Origin: Sthenelais limicola
Lineage: Eukaryota > Annelida > Polychaeta > Phyllodocida > Sigalionidae
Direction: 5' to 3'
DNA: 64,000 bases
NCBI GenBank assembly: GCA_942159475.1
Contig: OW804100.1
Coordinates: 7,642,127-7,706,126 of the forward strand
Positions 39,801-44,087 of this stretch are shown piece after piece (the stretch's first letter is position 1; each line of letters begins with the position of its first letter). The position numbers were made by a program, and so were the translations under genes. The notes below the pieces were generated by a model. That model made no database searches, was not told the origin of the DNA, and saw only the letters and a list, made by a program, of their open reading frames with translations.

Positions 39801-41713
39801 CCCTTAAACCCTGCCCACACACAGCCAATTTAGGTCCTAGGATTTCATTCCCAATCCTGGTTTATGTTTTTGAAATAACATAAACCAGGATTTGAAATGA
39901 AATCATAGGATTCATCGGGAGACCTAAATCGGGGGCAATCAGGGGACAAATCGGCTGTGTGTGGGCAGGGAATTACTCCTGCTCTCTCAGTTGTTGGTGT
40001 CTTTCATATACTCTCTACCTCTTTTCACCTTCGCTTTGCTTGCCTCCAGCTATCTCAGTCCCCCTATTGCATTCATTATATTCTCCACTGCTCTTGTATT
40101 TGCTTTCTCGCTTCTTGCTTGCTTGTCTCCCTCTCTTCTTTTTCATCTGTTAATTCTCTCCACCCCACCACCCATGTTTCTTCCCATGTCTCCATTTCCC
40201 ATTGTTACTCGATCTTGATTGCTCCTTCATGTGTCCCCTTGCAGTTCCTTCTCATCGTCCCTCTCCCATTACCAAACTTGACCTCCGATTTCCTATCATC
40301 CATTTTCTCAGAGATGTCTCAGTGGTGGGTTTTGAAAAGTTGAAAATCTGTTCCCATGTATAATCATTTTGCTATCCAATGTTTAGCAATGGACGTTTTT
40401 AATATTATATTTCATTTTAGAAAATTCCCCAGTTAATTCTCTCCACCGATTTCCTATCATCCATTTTCTCAGAGATGTCTCAGTAGTGGGTTTTAAAAGG
40501 TTGAAAATCTGTTACACAGCATGGTTATACTCCCTCCTCAGATGAGTTGTTATTCTCCATGCAGCTAGCACATGTAAGGCTATTTATACATAGCGCTGCC
40601 TGCCCTTCACAGCCCCTACAACAAATCAGTCCAGTTTAAATACACAGGCATCACAAACAAACAAATGTCCGAACAAACTACCCCCACCAAAATGATTTAA
40701 ATATTTTAAACCACTGGGTCTTTGGTAAGGAGCCGTGTGACAAGTCCTTTCCGAATTGCAGATGAAAGAAAAATAATTTATCATGGTAAGTTTTATTGTC
40801 AAGTAAGGTTCCCTATTAGTAGGAATCGTCAGGAATATTGTCTGATACATATGAATGAATGAGTAGTAACTTGTAGCAGGAGGAGTAGAAGCTTGCCCAC
40901 ACAGAAGCTATCACACAGAAATAATACTTTGACTTGTGTAATCGTGTATTAACTCCATGTACAGATAATTCCAAAGTTACTAAATTTCCAAGTGATATAA
41001 GAGGTATTCCTCAATCTTCTAAGGGTTCTCCACCAGTGTTACACCACTGTGTTGGTGTAATCTATAAACGTTCCTAACTTATATTATTAAAGATTCTGGA
41101 GAGATTCAATGAAAACACTTGCAAGCTAGTTGAGTTTCAATTCAGGAGTGGCTCTGCCAGCTCCAATGCTTTATTTAGACTGTATGAGTGACTGCTATGC
41201 CACCTAGCGGTACAAAAAATCTGTTCCCTTATATAATCATTTTGCTATCCAATGTTTAGCAATGGACGTTTTTGATATATTATATTTCGTTTTAGAATAT
41301 CCCCAGTTGATCCCTTTGATGACTTTCATATCGTATTTGGAATACCATTTTAAATCTCCCTCATTGATGCATTATTACTATGTGATATCTATTATTTCAT
41401 TAAACGTTTAACCAAATCCTTACTCTACTTCCAGTCAATAATATTGGCAATACTGTGGCTGTATGAGACAAAAGCTGGGCCAACACCGTGCCTCATAGCA
41501 ATTCCACCAAACAATGCTCTATCTGAACCAGTCAGTGAGAACACTCCACTCCTGCAGAACAACGCATGCGAAGGACTTCCTCCCTCACATGCAGATGCCA
41601 TGCATTCATCAGGATTGGCCCAGAACCAAACAAACACCACCCCACAGCAAGGAGGGTTCCGCTGTCCCAATAACACACCAAACGGTTATGCTTCTCTTCC
41701 ACAAAGTACTTGA
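6046..41713 (+). CDS. SLC18B1: SLC18B1-like major facilitator transporter (gene A), 12 coding exons
   Basis: Coding exons at 6046-6816, 7421-7516, 12986-13059, 27157-27382, 27810-27900, 30623-30765, 30981-31079, 37108-37208, 37550-37645, 37850-37924, 39418-39511 and 41435-41713 are all bounded by AG/GT and join without a frame break into 714 codons plus stop. Residues 1-220 are polar and disordered. From about 229 there are 12 membrane helices in two six-helix halves, with an MFS loop 2-3 motif (GYLCPRIGSRF) and its partner GWIADR in the second half. FFPKEAEGKG, IFGCFAL, FPDNIATVFG.LETF and GPSVGGF match the SLC18B1 branch of the DHA1/vesicular amine family. Mammalian SLC18B1 is reported to load polyamines into secretory vesicles by proton exchange; that role is inferred here. 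The usual family length is about 450 residues, so both tails are extended. A TGA lies directly before the ATG in the same frame, fixing 6046 as the first possible start. Confidence 0.92.
6817..7420 (+). other. Gene A intron 1; no element recognised
   Basis: The 604-bp intron includes a short C run near 7136-7146 and the twice-repeated words gagtatcaaaatg (near 7225 and 7263). Nothing else stands out. Confidence 0.5.
7421..7516 (+). CDS. SLC18B1: Gene A exon 2 (residues 258-289)
   Basis: This 96-bp, phase 0-0 exon lies between ttaattttcag and gtaagt. It encodes AEGKGVSNTVSGWIFGCFAL and the rest of helix 2, through GYL at the start of the MFS loop 2-3 motif. KG.SNT..G.IFGCFAL is strongly conserved in SLC18B1 proteins. 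Confidence 0.92.
7517..9680. other. Gene A intron 2, first part; one hairpin, otherwise unassigned
   Basis: A hairpin lies at 7906-7948 (listed separately). At 8866-8935 a CT-rich block (cactgcccaccacctgccct) resembles 47163-47215, so it is a dispersed repeat. Near 9000-9660 nothing is recognised. The short open frames look like chance. Confidence 0.45.
7906..7948. repeat. Perfect 19-bp hairpin
   Basis: ccaatagaccacggccaac at 7906-7924 is followed by the 5-base loop agatg and its exact reverse complement at 7930-7948. Weaker complementarity extends outward for about 20 bp on each side, as in a small foldback element. Confidence 0.85.
9690..10240 (+). mobile_element. LINE open reading frame 2 C-terminal relic
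   Basis: The plus strand encodes AVRTMVKAMSKLYGACDKRT, then TYKVMMRPIIDYGDIFYSAA and LWNELPEERQL...FRRYLKQEY, in two frames. This matches the last part of a CR1/Jockey-like LINE polyprotein (..LY....RP.LDYG...W; WN.LP......F...L). The ORF end near 10163 is followed by a tail with gaattttatt repeats. The 5' part is missing. A minus-strand copy of the same tail lies at 16930-17140. Confidence 0.75.
10322..10390. repeat. Foldback palindrome with gtggcttcgccac apex
   Basis: The left arm (10325-10347, tgcgttatttttccg and following) pairs with the right arm (10365-10387) with a few mismatches. The centre at 10350-10362 is gtggcttcgccac, itself a small hairpin. Other foldbacks in the window have the same kind of apex. 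Confidence 0.8.
10391..12985. other. Gene A intron 2, last part; microsatellite and repeated CpG motif
   Basis: A (TA)n microsatellite lies at about 11054-11083, followed by an A-rich tail near 11208-11224. The motif gtcgtaacggcgac or a close variant appears three times (about 11795-11825, 11974-11988, 12178-12192). I found no coding exon. A 98-codon open frame at 11434-11730 has no recognisable domain. Confidence 0.45.
12986..13059 (+). CDS. SLC18B1: Gene A exon 3 (residues 290-313)
   Basis: This 74-bp exon lies between ccttttctag and gtaagt and ends in phase 2. It completes the MFS loop 2-3 motif (CPRIGSRF) and encodes helix 3 (FITGHFVAGVCAILFG). It sits alone between introns of 5.5 and 14.1 kb, so automated annotation could easily miss it. 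Confidence 0.88.
13060..14229. other. Gene A intron 3, first part; nothing recognised
   Basis: AT-rich sequence with no repeat boundaries or open frames of note. Confidence 0.5.
14230..15130 (-). mobile_element. DIRS-type RNase H repeat copy 1 with minisatellite edge
   Basis: The segment starts ggactgttcatttttaatca, passes through three imperfect copies of a unit like cacctttttt.gcacagactctgaag, then matches 28690-29700 almost throughout (for example tcatgaaagaagattcatgt and ctgacctgtggtggtctgga). The second copy encodes an RNase H fragment on the minus strand, so this is the same mobile family, here more decayed. Confidence 0.7.
15131..15960. other. Intron 3; one foldback, otherwise unassigned
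   Basis: Apart from the palindrome at 15436-15518, I see no repeat or gene. Confidence 0.45.
15436..15518. repeat. Foldback palindrome, arms about 33 bp
   Basis: aataaacacagaacaaccc at 15436-15454 is mirrored by gggtagttctgtgtatttat at 15498-15517, and ggattctcggcg by cgcctcgaatcc. The centre is tcgtgaatattcactc. The arms have a few mismatches. Confidence 0.75.
15990..16560. repeat. CT/GA simple-sequence region
   Basis: The stretch holds pyrimidine-rich ctctctc tracts (15998-16100), a gggatcgggagt minisatellite (16100-16150), a run of about 17 g near 16176-16192, and purine-rich gagagaga tracts (16350-16510). The long open frames on both strands are by-products of this composition. Confidence 0.9.
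16696..16725 (+). mobile_element. Helitron-like 3' terminus
   Basis: cctgtgc, a short gaa loop and gcacggg form a hairpin, followed by tatttgctag and a t. A GC hairpin about 10 bp before a terminal CTAG, with a T immediately after, is the classic Helitron 3' end. A degraded relative is seen at about 58438-58480 (gtgggccccac then ctagtataccctgtgc). The rest of the element is not delimited. Confidence 0.55.
16930..17140 (-). mobile_element. LINE ORF C-terminal fragment
   Basis: The minus strand encodes LYSIPNLWNGQPQ, then LLKTRKELRYYLRREYYL and DQYLK. This corresponds to the WNELP...FRRYLKQEYSL..DQYLK end of the LINE at 9690-10165, so it is another 5'-truncated copy of that family in opposite orientation. 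Confidence 0.65.
17220..17770. repeat. Dispersed repeat shared with 30190-30345
   Basis: The words accagcaggtctgtgtgc, ctgtaattttccat.aaagct, gacctgaacatctt and cttaaatccatcttgt appear in order at both places. Both copies sit near the DIRS-type RNase H repeats at 14230 and 28690, so they may be parts of one larger element. Confidence 0.65.
17778..18060 (+). repeat. Minisatellite repeat with cattgtatgtgcatt units
   Basis: The block begins with catacagaaatgaaaagtta, then irregular copies of words like tggccattgtatgtg and cattgaac. The same 24-bp opening precedes a different minisatellite at 57038. A related array lies at 19920-20260. Confidence 0.65.
18061..19900. other. Intron 3; unassigned
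   Basis: No element or coding exon recognised. The phrase gtcacatgggcagaacgtcacggtaa at 19391 and open frames near 19168-19464 have no features that I can interpret. Confidence 0.4.
19920..20260 (+). repeat. Minisatellite with a 137-bp internal duplication
   Basis: Short units (cctg..cattgtgtgtccattga) repeat irregularly. On top of this, a block from tcattt.catgtgaaat to attaatgtcacatg.cctgt occurs twice, near 20050 and 20187. The regular codon-length spacing opens frames on both strands; they are not genes. Confidence 0.75.
20440..20826 (+). mobile_element. Ty3/Gypsy fragment: RNase H-integrase linker and integrase zinc region
   Basis: The plus strand encodes SLNAITLGKIWEETLKDPVM, then KIKDELAV, RGTHIVLPSNLHSQ and LAHDGHQGLVKTKALL, with one frameshift. 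This matches the linker and the H..H half of the integrase zinc-binding domain of Ty3/Gypsy polyproteins. In an intact element it lies after reverse transcriptase and RNase H; here it precedes a reverse-transcriptase motif, so the junction near 20826 is a rearrangement. Confidence 0.7.
20826..22080 (+). pseudogene. Ty3/Gypsy reverse transcriptase and RNase H, broken
   Basis: VNFRHLNNVTQKDLYPLPRI (20829-20900) is the entry of a Gypsy reverse transcriptase. The catalytic YxDD region is not recognisable. EGIRADPEKTQAVVTWPIP and VKDIRSFLGFVSYYHQFIPG (21187-21547) are the C-terminal RT/RNase H connection, interrupted by an insertion at 21297-21523. At 21640-22075, FILDTDPSGTAMGAVL, VIAYASN, TYRELLAV, VRTDHSSLKWL and ENADGLSRRP give the RNase H domain; a frameshift separates the last block. 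It is not functional. Confidence 0.85.
21297..21523 (+). mobile_element. 5'-truncated non-LTR retroposon with 8-bp target duplication
   Basis: The 227-bp insert is flanked by actaccat at 21289-21296 and 21524-21531 and ends in a (tctaa)n tail at about 21505-21523. Removing it restores the Gypsy reading (SYYHQFIPGF). The pentanucleotide tail and direct target repeat indicate target-primed insertion of a LINE tail or SINE. Confidence 0.85.
22130..22175 (+). repeat. Poly-G run inside Gypsy relic
   Basis: About 20 consecutive g lie near 22147-22167 between the RNase H and integrase parts. They create glycine-rich artefact frames and may be an assembly-sensitive site. Confidence 0.85.
22400..22990 (+). 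pseudogene. Ty3/Gypsy integrase, broken
   Basis: FWHGQTGDIKRWIWLCLEC (22438-22494) is the HHCC zinc region. FSRISLDILS and YWSYVVDYFSKWSEAY carry the first core segments (D in LDI, D in VVDYFSKW). LPYRPQANGQAERFN at 22756-22800 carries the catalytic glutamate in QAER. VDLIHGVPRGG near 22962 is the integrase C-terminal side. At least two frameshifts are needed, and part of the core between VAWTVS and the ANGQAE block is missing. Confidence 0.82.
22991..23507 (+). pseudogene. Retroelement gag-like region, 5' part
   Basis: After the integrase, open but shifting frames encode basic, charged sequence (LRKNLRKSAAGKYCRHKSL, LEREEAVKDPPETDCFYNCL, YAADFQVMGTFHKASVRSA). Codon use is GC-richer than the surroundings. 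I cannot assign a domain; position and composition suggest a structural (gag-like) gene of a retroelement, split from 24685-26260 by the insertion that follows. Confidence 0.4.
23508..24684. mobile_element. Non-autonomous hAT-like element, 5-bp target duplication
   Basis: The 1177-bp segment begins caggggcggatct and ends ggatccgcccatg, near-perfect inverted termini of the hAT type (cagggGCGGATC). tggtg flanks it at 23503-23507 and 24685-24689. The interior holds variant 'aaaaagggcacttttggttg' repeats (24430-24630) and no transposase. It interrupts the gag-like sequence. Confidence 0.75.
24685..26260 (+). pseudogene. Retroelement gag-like region, 3' part
   Basis: Frames on the plus strand carry ADVIERIMPALAKNSMSFLP (24733-24792), FPALPGTSGG and an alanine/asparagine tandem (DANAAYANAANANAAN, near 25455-25505), then FLGQEDNVVTIPGRIDGFDE and ISHVEADARDEDAESL (26000-26145). 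The GC content is clearly above that of the introns. No known domain is recognised. A matching 174-codon open frame on the opposite strand (25574-26098) is antisense to it. Confidence 0.4.
26261..27045 (+). mobile_element. Retroelement 3' region ending in an LTR-like block
   Basis: Noncoding except for a 119-codon frame at 26561-26920 of unknown nature. From 26925, aataaaaccagttgaaacga and following words match 4981-5092. This is probably the 3' terminal repeat of the same retroelement. It ends about 110 bp before gene A exon 4. Confidence 0.5.
27157..27382 (+). CDS. SLC18B1: Gene A exon 4 (residues 314-389)
   Basis: This 226-bp exon runs from ccatgatttcag to cag|gtaaga and is in phase with exon 3. 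It encodes FLDWIP, helix 4 (VTFCFLVRVMLALG), the loop NTFPDNIATVFGILETFTG and helix 5 with the GPALGG motif. FPDN.ATV.G.LETF and GP..GG.LYQ are diagnostic for the family. Confidence 0.93.
27810..27900 (+). CDS. SLC18B1: Gene A exon 5 (residues 390-419)
   Basis: This 91-bp exon follows tttctttttcaag and is closed by ggag|gtaaga, ending in phase 1. It encodes helix 6 (FVSLGAVMVASVPFLCCIL) and the start of the central cytosolic loop. Confidence 0.9.
27901..28689. other. Gene A intron 5, first part; GT/GA-rich imperfect repeat
   Basis: Between 28390 and 28600 irregular copies of ggaggtactg and gtacaggagg form a minisatellite-like tract. Nothing else is recognised. Confidence 0.5.
28690..29740 (-). 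mobile_element. DIRS-type RNase H repeat copy 2
   Basis: Starts like copy 1 (ggactgttcatttttaatca) and includes four imperfect copies of a ttttttgcacagactctgaa unit (28750-28910). On the minus strand at about 29290-29120 it encodes VMVYSDNTTAMSFINKGRA and EIAQAMNNI, the RNase H core of DIRS-like pol, where the first aspartate pairs with SDNTT. No other pol domain is attached. Confidence 0.72.
30032..30084. repeat. Foldback palindrome, copy 1 of a pair
   Basis: gattcgtccacataagcac (30032-30050) pairs with gtgcttatgtggacaaatc (30066-30084); the apex is tgcctacggca. The right outer arm through attattgccggctcgtccca is also present, but the left outer arm is missing, so this is a truncated copy of 36722-36845. 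Confidence 0.85.
30190..30345. repeat. Dispersed repeat shared with 17260-17400
   Basis: Same ordered words as in the repeat at 17220-17770, with small insertions and deletions. It lies in gene A intron 5, 280 bp before exon 6. Confidence 0.65.
30427..30560 (+). repeat. Dispersed repeat shared with 51917-52042
   Basis: The phrases ggcaatgttactatgacaac, catgttggctggttgtctag and taaacaggtgggcgt occur at both places in order over about 130 bp. The copy here abuts gene A exon 6 at 30623, so repeat sequence makes up the end of that intron. Confidence 0.75.
30623..30765 (+). CDS. SLC18B1: Gene A exon 6 (residues 420-467)
   Basis: This 143-bp exon lies between ctcttcatgccag and gtgagt. It encodes the rest of the central loop (DEGDTPIEPSSVRQIL), helix 7 and the conserved LDPTLEPHLR segment. 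The central loop is short, as expected for this family. Confidence 0.9.
30981..31079 (+). CDS. SLC18B1: Gene A exon 7 (residues 468-500)
   Basis: This 99-bp, phase 0-0 exon lies between ctttttattgcag and gtaagt. It encodes YNLSPSIVGLIFLL, helix 8 and SSPFWGWIADRV, the second-half equivalent of the MFS loop motif. Confidence 0.92.
31325..31510 (+). mobile_element. Penelope terminal block with hammerhead-like core
   Basis: At 31427-31433 ctgaaga, a short stem-loop (31434-31449), then gaaa at 31450-31453 and gctagtg follow the order CUGANGA / stem II / GAAA of a hammerhead ribozyme. Hammerhead motifs are known in Penelope-like terminal repeats. The helix after GAAA does not close convincingly here, so self-cleavage is doubtful. 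A relative lies inverted at 63009-63044. Confidence 0.45.
31782..32161 (+). pseudogene. Penelope-like ORF N-terminal fragment
   Basis: The frame starting MGDDNSTISS runs to about 32060, then by frameshift to QDYAFTLKSELLMSIDVDES with a stop near 32139. The composition (polar start, then a YAFTLKSELL helix) and its position between the terminal block and the RT suggest the start of a Penelope-like polyprotein. The assignment is contextual. Confidence 0.4.
32200..33086 (-). mobile_element. LTR-like insertion in the Penelope relic
   Basis: Ends are tgttgatattcc on the left and ggatatttcaaca on the right, an imperfect inverted terminus of the TG...CA type. On the minus strand a TATA-like tatataaag (near 32472), a later aataaag (near 32278) and gctctactagagttatt (32238-32254) follow the same order as in the solo LTR at 2963-3703. 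No target duplication is visible. Confidence 0.5.
33303..35045 (+). pseudogene. Penelope-like reverse transcriptase, frameshifted
   Basis: In order on the plus strand: ADIIVNLSHYKLNDHEERLL (33600-33660), EIIIKPTDRGGAIVI (33962-34006), FYTLPKIHKKDNPGRHII (34205-34258), ITIDVSALYTSIPH (34408-34449), QTQGTAMGTRMAP (34588-34626), KYIDDIFAIF (34699-34728) with the catalytic YIDD, and VDFLDVTVY with KLYTKPTDKGQYLHANS near 34820-34925. These are the signature blocks of Penelope-like retroelements. Frameshifts lie near 34384 and 34620, and a stop at 33943. The GIY-YIG endonuclease that usually follows is absent, so the copy is 3'-truncated. Confidence 0.9.
35211..35290. repeat. Poly-C/CA and (TA)n microsatellite
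   Basis: A run of c then cacacaca (35216-35237), followed by about 20 ta repeats (35247-35288). It lies directly before the CACTA-like element. Confidence 0.95.
35307..36255. mobile_element. Non-autonomous CACTA-like element (949 bp)
   Basis: It begins cactctaagaagaaagggtt and ends with its complement (aacccttttttcttagagtg); a ta lies on each side. Both subterminal regions (35325-35525 and 36120-36245) are packed with gggttct/agaaccc units in both directions, typical of transposase-binding arrays. About 600 bp of unrelated interior carries no transposase. Superfamily placement rests on the CACT terminus only. Confidence 0.78.
36290..37107. other. Gene A intron 7, end; foldback and simple repeats
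   Basis: gctgtcag.ggggctgtcagcg units form a short tandem at 36579-36632. The long palindrome at 36722-36845 is listed separately; it is followed by (ct)n and (ta)n at 36850-36885. Confidence 0.6.
36722..36845. repeat. Foldback palindrome, copy 2, arms about 54 bp
   Basis: The arm 36722-36776 is nearly the complete reverse complement of 36792-36845. It includes agcaataatcgaaaatttat on the left and ataaattttcgattattgc on the right. The apex is tgcctacggca at 36779-36789. Copy 1 at 30032 has only part of the left arm. Confidence 0.92.
37108..37208 (+). CDS. SLC18B1: Gene A exon 8 (residues 501-533)
   Basis: This 101-bp exon lies between ctgtatttcag and a gtgcat donor, a weaker but usable 5' splice site. 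It encodes helix 9 (LLVIGFFASTVGLLLLAP) and a loop ending LGFPKGF. The 6-kb intron before it carries the Penelope-like and CACTA-like elements. Confidence 0.86.
37213..37500 (+). repeat. Tandem duplication of about 141 bp in intron 8
   Basis: The blocks 37213-37353 and 37354-37497 match closely (for example ggataattatgtctcattga and gcgattggataaaatatt occur in both). The duplication fills most of the 341-bp intron. Confidence 0.88.
37550..37645 (+). CDS. SLC18B1: Gene A exon 9 (residues 534-565)
   Basis: This 96-bp exon lies between ttcttgtacag and gtgagc. It encodes helix 10 (WLDLIALIVLGVSASLALVP) and TFEKIL, equivalent to the conserved IPTFPEIL segment of SLC18B1. Confidence 0.88.
37850..37924 (+). 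CDS. SLC18B1: Gene A exon 10 (residues 566-590)
   Basis: This 75-bp exon lies between cttcatcttag and gtaaat. It encodes KAGVEDNFAMYGVVAGLWGG, the loop and first half of helix 11. The phases on both sides match exons 9 and 11. Confidence 0.88.
37925..38713. other. Gene A intron 10, first part; nothing recognised
   Basis: AT-rich, with no repeat ends or exons that I can see. Confidence 0.5.
38714..38846. repeat. Foldback palindrome with aggctccgcct apex
   Basis: cgtctaaaagcattataaac and ctcggtttggtggtttgtgt on the left are mirrored on the right by accaccaaaccgagg and ttataatgctttcagacgcg. The apex aggctccgcct is at 38769-38779. Arms are about 58 bp with small gaps. Confidence 0.9.
39204..39335. 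repeat. Foldback palindrome with gtgccttcggcac apex
   Basis: The arms 39204-39265 and 39270-39332 pair over about 62 bp, including gtggcttttggtgactgtct on the left. The apex at 39262-39274 is gtgccttcggcac, a perfect mini-hairpin around ttc. It ends about 85 bp before exon 11 of gene A. Confidence 0.9.
39418..39511 (+). CDS. SLC18B1: Gene A exon 11 (residues 591-622)
   Basis: This 94-bp exon lies between atatgtttgtag and gtaagt. It encodes EFIGPSVGGFIMDTFGFEW and helix 12 (MIFAAAPCLFI). GP..GGF....GFEW is a strong family match. A long foldback palindrome ends about 85 bp before its splice acceptor. Confidence 0.92.
39701..39807. repeat. Foldback palindrome, 34-bp arms
   Basis: ttaagggcct...gagccgattctcat (39701-39733) mirrors atgagaatcggct...aggcccttaa (39774-39807). 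It abuts the next palindrome directly. Confidence 0.85.
39809..39970. repeat. Foldback palindrome, outer 18-bp arms perfect
   Basis: ccctgcccacacacagcc (39809-39826) and ggctgtgtgtgggcaggg (39953-39970) are exact complements. Inside, cctggtttatgtt and aacataaaccagg form a second stem. A separate copy of the right half lies at about 47757-47840 (ataaaccaggatttgaaatg). Confidence 0.92.
40285..41310 (+). repeat. 161-bp tandem duplication with 702-bp insertion in copy 2
   Basis: Copy 1 is 40285-40445. Copy 2 begins at 40446, stops at 40513 and resumes at 41226. The break is flanked by aaaatctgtt at 40504-40513 and 41216-41225, a 10-bp target duplication, so 40514-41215 is an inserted element. 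The insert has no clear terminal repeats and no coding capacity. All of it lies in gene A intron 11. Confidence 0.88.
41435..41713 (+). CDS. SLC18B1: Gene A exon 12, C-terminal coding exon (residues 623-714)
   Basis: The exon follows ctctacttccag. It finishes helix 12 (SIILAILWLYE) and adds about 80 polar residues rich in Asn, Pro, Thr and Ser before a TGA at 41711-41713. The tail includes an EN-TPLLQN segment resembling an acidic/dileucine-type sorting motif; that reading is tentative. No classical aataaa was seen in the first 700 bp after the stop. Confidence 0.9.
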   Translation, partial: SIILAILWLYETKAGPTPCLIAIPPNNALSEPVSENTPLLQNNACEGLPPSHADAMHSSGLAQNQTNTTPQQGGFRCPNNTPNGYASLPQST

Positions 41714-42457
41714 ATCTGTGTATAACAAAAAGCAAATTTAGATTTGGGATGGTTTCAGATTTGGGATGGTTGCGCCCATTATCCCTACAATCTGTAATAA
41801 TACCGTACATTGTTATGTGTTATGAGTAAACTAGGATTTTCAATGTTCAAACGTATATTTGATAAAATTGAATTATTCAAAATGTAGAACTATTTAAAGG
41901 GTGTGTCATTTCATGTACATAGGTCTTAGGTCACAATAGCTGCCCCTCCACCCTCCACCATTGAATTCTGGATTTGCCGCTCGGTACATGTGTACACTCT
42001 AATACCACGTCCTTCATTCAATGATTCATAACACCCGTTGTTGTAAGAATGGTCCCTGTGTTTAATTTGAATGAACCATACATTTTACTGGGATTTCATG
42101 GGGAACACAACGTGTTGCCATGGTTATGTTAGACAATCAAATTAATAATTCTATTTAATAATTATGTACAGCAGTGGGGCGTGAGCTATCATGCATTATG
42201 GATGAACTTCATATTGTCTAAGACACCGGCCCCTAAAGTAATTGAAATATTGTGATAAGTTCGGTGTCTGTTCCAAATGTGAAGAGACAAGACCATGGGA
42301 CTGTTCTTGTTGCAAGTTTTATCCTAGTTGAATTTATCACGTTTACATTCCATCTGCTTATTTAGATGCAGTGACCAATAGTCGCTTGTCGGGTTTTTAT
42401 AATGTACATGACATTTATTCTTTCATGGTACTAAAGGTCACACTTTGAAAGCAAGTG
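41714..42457. other. Gene A 3' UTR and downstream DNA
   Basis: The transcript end is not evident. Variant signals agtaaa (41825) and gataaa (41861) are possible; no aataaa occurs before 42515. Confidence 0.4.
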
Positions 42458-42679
42458 GTGTGTTCAGACTATGTGAGATGACGCATGTGCAGCTCACATG
42501 TCAGGTCAAGAAAATAAAACAGCGAGGGTTTCCTAGCGAAAATAACCAAAAAAGGACGAGGCATAATATGACAACCTTATTAAGAAAAAACTTTACAAGT
42601 TAACTGCCAACTCCCTTAGCATCAGCTCTGTGTAACTACCACAGTGGGGCCGGCGGGAGGGCACATAGTCTGAACACAC
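42458..42679. mobile_element. 222-bp MITE with perfect 18-bp inverted termini
   Basis: gtgtgttcagactatgtg (42458-42475) and cacatagtctgaacacac (42662-42679) are exact complements. The interior contains aataaa at 42514-42519, the first canonical polyadenylation signal after gene A. No coding capacity. Superfamily unknown. Confidence 0.88.
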
Positions 42680-43005
42680 TGTGAATGTCCTCGACATAAT
42701 TACAGCTTTAATCTTCAACTTACACATAAGTATCAGTTAACTGTAAAATTTTGTCTCATCCATTCACGTTAGTGTTCCAAGACTCTGTGAGACTTCATAG
42801 CTTCACTAGGAAGGCTGAAGCTCCGGAAACCCACTTTTTAGAAAATTTAAAAAAGGGGGAGAATGGTTATCTTCACTGATTGCCTTTGATAAAAGGACTT
42901 GATAAAAATATATAACTATAAATCAAGACACAATTTTACATCTCCAACATATAAAAATAATTAATAACCATAACAAAGTGATAAGTATACATAAATAACT
43001 ATACC

Positions 43006-43941
43006 TCACTTCCTATTTTCATGCACTTTCTTTTTGCCCGTACGTCTGTCTTTAAGGATTGTATGAGTCACCGTATTCTTCAGATTGTCTATCTTCTTCA
43101 GATAGTATTTAGCAAAAGTTCTTGAATTTCGCCATGACGCTTGTTTCAGTAGAATGTTCATGTTTAGCCCCAGGGCCAACGCCTTGGAAGTAACCGCTCC
43201 TCTAGTACTGTGGGCTTTGTGCTTATCTGTATTGATGCCTGCCATGGCTAGAATTTGTTTAGTCCAATTTGACACTGTTGAACAAGACACCTCTAAATGA
43301 GGCCAAATATAGCTAATGAGTAACTGATCCTGTTCTCCTCCAATGCCTTCTGTGCGATCAAGATATTCCATCATACAATCAATAGGACACAAACGTGTGT
43401 CCTCTGGAAATTTGGGTATACTGAAAACATCCAGAGGGTCTCCCACTCTGTTATGATTTAACAAATGTAAATCTTTAACGAGTCAAATCTAATTTCAATT
43501 CCTGAGACTGAGAGTCTGCAAACGGTTTGTCCTCTTTGAGCAGAGGTCAACAAGAACAGCACACTAACTTTCAACAATAGTTGTTTTAACAAAAGTTTTC
43601 GAGTTTTCACCCCAATTTTTAAACATCTCAAACACTAAATCCCACATTGAGTCATAATGAGGCTTTGGTGGTTTCTTAAAGTAAACAGCCTTAATGAGGA
43701 GGCCAACGTTTCTCTCTTCTCCAATCATGCGTCCTAAAGTGCACAGTGCTACTGCCGCGATGGCTGAACGAGCTATACCCATTGTACCATGAGCTAGCCC
43801 CTGTTCGCCCATAATTCTCAAAAAGTCAGTATAATTTCGTTTGGACGGTTCGTACATGTTAAAATCATTGGTGACACAATATTCCATCCATCTATCTATG
43901 TAGATTTTGTACGCTTTGCATGTGTTTTCACTTTTCCCCAT
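43006..43941 (-). pseudogene. DIRS-type tyrosine recombinase, two frames
   Basis: The N-terminal SAM-like part (43941-43564) includes SENTCKAYKIYIDRWMEYC and NYTDFL. The catalytic part (43464-43006) includes AHSTRGAVTSKAL, the H-x-x-R box, then SWRNSRTFAKYYLK with the nucleophile tyrosine region. The linking segment, with the RGQT of the first arginine box, is out of frame near 43560-43470 (a stop and a frameshift). It would cut and rejoin the circular DNA copy during insertion; it is not intact here. Confidence 0.88.
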
Positions 43942-44087
43942 CTTTCAAGCCTTCTTTCAATAAATTTCATTTTAATAGCTGCAAACAATAAGGGGGATCC
44001 TTGTAATCACTTTGTCGTTCTTCGCTGCATCTTTGTGCCGAAGGTTCCCTAACCTTCCCTCTATGTTGATCTTTTGTTTCACTGATG

